Below, piece after piece: positions 6,493 through 8,671 of a stretch of DNA of 8,671 nt; within the stretch, counting starts at the first letter, position 1; each line of letters begins with the position of its first letter. A program made the position numbers and the translations under genes. Origin of the DNA: an uncultured cyanobacterium (GTDB lineage: Bacteria > Cyanobacteriota > Cyanobacteriia > Pseudanabaenales > Pseudanabaenaceae); contig CAIJEA010000734.1 of assembly GCA_903819605.1 (NCBI GenBank), positions 1 to 8,671 of the forward strand, written 5' to 3'. The notes below the pieces were generated by a model. The model searched no databases. It was not told the DNA's origin and saw nothing but the letters and a program-made list of their open reading frames with translations.

Positions 6493-6840
6493 CTAAATTT
6501 GACTACTGAGATAAGTTAATTCCACATTTGGAGCAAGAGTAATCACATCACCATTACGTAAATCATAGGAAGAAGCGACCTTCATATGATGATTAATAAT
6601 TACGCCATTAACACTTGGCTTACCAGACAAATCGCCATCAATAATCCTATACAAATATCGACCACCCTCCCCAGGGACTCTAAGCAGGACAGCATGTTGA
6701 CGCGACACAAATCGTGAATAAAGTTGAATATTATTATTCACATCCCGCCCGATTGTGTACTTTAAGCCATCAAGTGCGAGTTTTCTACTACCTCTCGCAT
6801 CTGTGATTAGTAGCGTGTGACTAACGTTTGTTTCGCTCAT
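6493..6840 (-). CDS. Small FHA-domain protein (phosphothreonine-binding), downstream copy
   Basis: The 115-residue protein is almost entirely one forkhead-associated domain. The phosphothreonine-binding positions are present: G31-R32 (YTIGRD), S46-R-Q-H49 (FVSRQH) and N78-G79 (SVNGV). FHA domains bind phosphothreonine peptides and usually report to Ser/Thr kinases. No other domain, signal peptide or membrane segment is seen. Start ATG at 6838-6840 is supported by GGTGAG a few bases upstream. It is closely similar to the protein encoded just upstream, sharing the pattern HTL-ITD-G-RK-AL-KYTIGR and YRIIDG-SGK-NG, so the pair looks like a tandem duplication. A strong hairpin follows the stop directly. 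Partner and pathway are unknown; no kinase or phosphatase is in the window. Confidence 0.88.
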   Translation of the reverse strand: MSETNVSHTLLITDARGSRKLALDGLKYTIGRDVNNNIQLYSRFVSRQHAVLLRVPGEGGRYLYRIIDGDLSGKPSVNGVIINHHMKVASSYDLRNGDVITLAPNVELTYLSSQI

Positions 6841-6868
6841 TAGCTCACCAAAAAAAGAAGTAGATGTC

Positions 6869-6902
6869 GCTTACCAGCGAAAAGTATATGCTACTGGTAG
6901 GC
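6869..6902. other. Inverted repeat between the two FHA genes
   Basis: TACCAG (6872-6877) and CTGGTA (6894-6899) pair, extended outward by one G-T and two G-C pairs, around a 16-base loop. It lies about 30 bases upstream of the downstream FHA start on the minus strand. It could be a 5' UTR structure or an operator; there is no T-run that would make it a good terminator. Confidence 0.3.
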
Positions 6903-6988
6903 ATTTGGTTTAATCTCGCTCTACTTTACTCTACAAACGGGATTGAATTATAGAGTTTTTATCAAGAGTTCGCAGTGCATCTTCTAAA

Positions 6989-7387
6989 TTATAATTTCGG
7001 CGCAAGATACAGGATATGTACTTCGGGCGCAAAGGTGATGATATCGCCATCTTGAAGCTCATGTGAAGAAACTTGTCGCATTGCATTTAGAACAATCCCA
7101 TTTTTGCTGAGTTTTCCTGACGCACTGCCATCGATAATTCGATACGTGTCGGGTCGATTGCGATGAGGTACTTTGATCAATACAGCATGATAACGAGATA
7201 CAAAGTCAGAGTTTAAATGCACAGTGTTGTCAGCTTCACGACCAATTGTATATTTAGCATCCCCCAAAGCTATTTTACGTGTTCCACTACCGTCAGTAAT
7301 CACCAAAGTATGGCTTGAGGTGAGATTGACACTAATTTCAGATTCTTCATGGGTTTGATTTGACATATTTTTTGTGAATATCTCCAT
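6989..7387 (-). CDS. Small FHA-domain protein (phosphothreonine-binding), upstream copy
   Basis: A 132-residue protein with one FHA domain and a short N-terminal extension. The key positions are G49-R50 (YTIGRE), S64-R-Y-H67 (FVSRYH) and N96-G97 (SKNGI), so phosphopeptide binding is expected. The ATG at 7387 is used, but the ATG at 7366 (MSNQTHEESE) is an equally good start because the paralogue also begins MSxxx shortly before HTLxITD; neither has a convincing Shine-Dalgarno. The paralogue lies 148 bases downstream in the same direction, so they may be co-transcribed. The N-terminal extension, rich in Glu, Ser and Thr, might itself be phosphorylated; this is speculation. The gene diverges from prfB across a 397-base spacer. 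Confidence 0.87.
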   Translation of the reverse strand: MEIFTKNMSNQTHEESEISVNLTSSHTLVITDGSGTRKIALGDAKYTIGREADNTVHLNSDFVSRYHAVLIKVPHRNRPDTYRIIDGSASGKLSKNGIVLNAMRQVSSHELQDGDIITFAPEVHILYLAPKL

Positions 7388-7421
7388 AGATCGCTATCAA
7401 TATTTTTAGCCCACCCCAAGC

Positions 7422-7442
7422 ATCTCTAAAACATTAAGAGAT
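7422..7442. other. Short inverted repeat upstream of the FHA gene
   Basis: ATCTCT (7422-7427) and AGAGAT (7437-7442) form a 6-bp stem with a nine-base loop, followed by TTTTC on the plus strand. It is 35 bases upstream of the FHA start and could be an operator or the end of a short plus-strand transcript; it is weak and may be chance. Confidence 0.2.
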
Positions 7443-7558
7443 TTTCAAGAATCAACATCTATGAGCTTTAGGCAAGATGAAACTGTATAGGTTGACGAAA
7501 GTGACAATAGCTTAAACTAACCCATAGTTGTAAATCATGGAAATCATCTTTAGGCAGT

Positions 7559-7595
7559 AATTTTCATTATGAAACCAATTTTTATAATGAAAATT
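7559..7595. other. 12-bp perfect inverted repeat in the FHA/prfB divergent spacer
   Basis: AATTTTCATTAT (7559-7570) is the exact reverse complement of ATAATGAAAATT (7584-7595), with 13 bases between. The AT-rich arms and the divergent-spacer position fit a regulator-binding site or an RNA hairpin; no known binding consensus is recognised. Confidence 0.4.
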
Positions 7596-7643
7596 TCTAA
7601 TCTTTCCACTTAAATCAATTTCATAACTAGGGTTCTGCGATTT

Positions 7644-7704
7644 AATAGAGAACCAGTTTTTAGTGGCGCGGCGGCGCCGTGCCACTAAAAACTGGTTCTC
7701 TATT
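7644..7704. repeat. Long perfect hairpin upstream of prfB
   Basis: The 24-base arm 7644-7667 is the exact reverse complement of 7681-7704. Three further pairs plus a G-T close a GC-rich apex (7668-7680), for about 28 bp in all. It stands in a divergent spacer, 80 bases before the prfB start, and follows no annotated gene, so a simple terminator role does not fit. It could end a small RNA from the spacer, act as a prfB leader structure, or be a dispersed palindromic repeat of this genome. Confidence 0.7.
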
Positions 7705-7784
7705 TTACTGTGTTTCCCTTACTACCAATGTGATTGCTATACAATACTTCAGTTGATACTAGCCATATTCGGAGAAATATTTCA

Positions 7785-8671
7785 GTGGACGTTACGGAGA
7801 TCGCACGCCAAACTCAACTTTTATCGCAGCGCCTGAGCAATGCTCAGGACTATCTTTGACATACCTGCGATCGCAGCGAAAATAAGCGACCTAGAACAAA
7901 CTGCTGCCCAACCAGAGTTTTGGGAAAATAGCGATCAAGCTCAAAAAACCATGCGTGAGCTTGATGCGCTGAAATCCTATCTAGAAAAATTTGATCGCTG
8001 GCGCAAAACTATCGAAAATCTTGAGGCGATCGCGGAACTACTTGCCCTCGAAGACGATCCTGCGCTAGCTAATGAAGCTAAACAAGGCTTGAGTCAATTG
8101 CTGCAAGAGCTAGATCGCTGGGATCTAGAGCAGTTACTATCTGGTACATACGATAAATATGATGCGGTATTAACGATCAATGCGGGTGCGGGAGGCACTG
8201 ACTCGCAAGACTGGACAGAGATGCTACTGCGAATGTATACCCGCTTTTGTGAAGCTCAAGGCTACAAGGTCGAAATTTCAGAAATATCCGAGGGTGAAGA
8301 GGCGGGAATAAAGTCTGTAACTTTACTTGTGCATGGACGCTATGCCTATGGTTATCTTGCCCCTGAAAAGGGCACACATCGTCTTGTCCGCATTTCCCCT
8401 TTTAACGCTAACGATAAGCGTCAGACTAGTTTTGCAGGCGTAGAAGTAATGCCATTGCTAGAAGAAGATGTTGATTTAGAGATTGATCCCAAAGAGTTAG
8501 AAATTACGACTACAAGAGCAGGTGGCAAGGGTGGTCAAAATGTTAACAAAGTTGAAACAGCAGTAAGAATTACGCATTTACCTACAGGCATTTCAGTACG
8601 CTGTACTCAAGAGCGATCGCAATTGCAAAATAAAGAAAATGCGATGCGACTGCTTAAGGCAAAATTGTTGA
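7785..8671 (+). CDS. prfB: Peptide chain release factor 2, with programmed +1 frameshift; C-terminus beyond window
   Basis: RF2 recognises UGA and UAA in the ribosomal A site and triggers peptide release. Translation starts at GTG 7785, with GGAG at 7771-7774 ten bases upstream, and runs 24 codons to an in-frame TGA (7857-7859). Reading resumes in the +1 frame at GAC 7858 and stays open to the window edge (271 further codons). In the joined numbering the stop-codon-reading tripeptide SPF is at 204-206 and the peptidyl-tRNA hydrolysis motif GGQ at 249-251, within one residue of their E. coli places. Other family features are INAGAGGTDSQDW and the stretch TRAGGKGGQNVNKVETAVR region around GGQ. 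About 70 residues should follow outside the window. Three HIP1 octamers (7867, 8026, 8613) lie in it. The interruption is regulatory, not a mutation, so this is not a pseudogene. Confidence 0.95.
7845..7860 (+). promoter_or_regulatory. RF2 autoregulatory +1 frameshift site
   Basis: The sequence CAG GAC TAT CTT TGA C matches the classical prfB site: an internal Shine-Dalgarno-like AGGA (7846-7849), the slippery codon CTT (7854-7856), and the stop TGA followed by C, a weak termination context. When RF2 is scarce the ribosome slips +1 on CTT and reads GAC, making full-length RF2; when RF2 is plentiful it terminates at TGA. Confidence 0.95.

Larger units (their letters stand above)
4480..8620. 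repeat. HIP1 octamers GCGATCGC (11 exact copies)
   Basis: Exact copies start at 4480 (antitoxin), 4771, 4966, 5080, 5201 and 5337 (csaB), 5956 and 5962 (overlapping, membrane gene), and 7867, 8026 and 8613 (prfB). None occurs in 1-4479 or in the two FHA genes; sat has only one-mismatch variants (for example GCGATCGG in its early part). HIP1 is a hallmark of many cyanobacterial genomes and supports the taxonomic call. Counts were made by eye. Confidence 0.9.

Noticed and set aside
7569..7613. 14-codon ORF in the FHA/prfB spacer
   Set aside because: Lies partly within an inverted repeat, has no Shine-Dalgarno, and is too short to support.
7857..7859. In-frame TGA suggesting a prfB pseudogene
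   Set aside because: The context is the classical RF2 programmed frameshift signal and the +1 frame continues with all expected motifs.
8177..8377. Minus-strand ORF of 66 codons
   Set aside because: Lies opposite well-conserved RF2 coding sequence; no independent support.
1..8671. tRNA, rRNA, CRISPR array, insertion sequence
   Set aside because: No tRNA T-loop pattern in a plausible cloverleaf, no regularly spaced direct repeats, and no transposase-like ORF was seen on either strand.

Overview
The window looks like chromosomal DNA of a cyanobacterium, most likely a filamentous Pseudanabaena-like lineage. Evidence: eleven exact copies of the cyanobacterial HIP1 octamer GCGATCGC (all to the right of position 4479), a csaB-type polysaccharide pyruvyl transferase, moderate-to-low GC, and intergenic spaces full of long perfect hairpins. 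The genus is an inference; no rRNA or other marker is present.

Left part (1-1787). The last 34 residues of a GNAT-type acetyltransferase run in from the left edge. A 444-base spacer follows, holding a cyanobacterial-style dispersed palindrome, a candidate promoter and two hairpins (311-338, 393-431) that could form an attenuator-like leader or a small RNA ahead of sat. The complete sat gene (ATP sulfurylase, first step of sulfate assimilation) ends in a strong bidirectional hairpin terminator.

Middle (1788-4644). An AT-rich gene without HIP1 sites encodes an 821-residue single-chain restriction-modification protein: a gamma-class N6-adenine methyltransferase (LDAGAGVG, NPPY) fused to a complete BsuBI/PstI-family restriction endonuclease. 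It is the most unusual item here: two normally separate enzymes of a Type IIP system in one polypeptide, with an internal methionine at the junction. It converges, with an 11-base gap, on an apparently orphan Phd/YefM antitoxin whose usual downstream toxin is absent.

Right part (4645-7387, minus strand). In transcription order: two small paralogous FHA-domain proteins, a perfect 32-bp hairpin terminator, a small predicted three-helix membrane protein with a basic linker, and csaB. CsaB pyruvylates a cell-wall polysaccharide that anchors SLH-domain envelope proteins; the membrane gene may be co-transcribed with it. The FHA proteins presumably read phosphothreonine signals, but no kinase is in view.

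Right edge (7388-8671). A 397-base divergent spacer carries three inverted repeats, one a 24-28 bp stem. After it, prfB (peptide chain release factor 2) begins at a GTG with a Shine-Dalgarno site and is interrupted at codon 25 by the classical RF2 autoregulatory +1 frameshift site (CTT TGA C). It resumes in the +1 frame and runs off the window after the GGQ motif.
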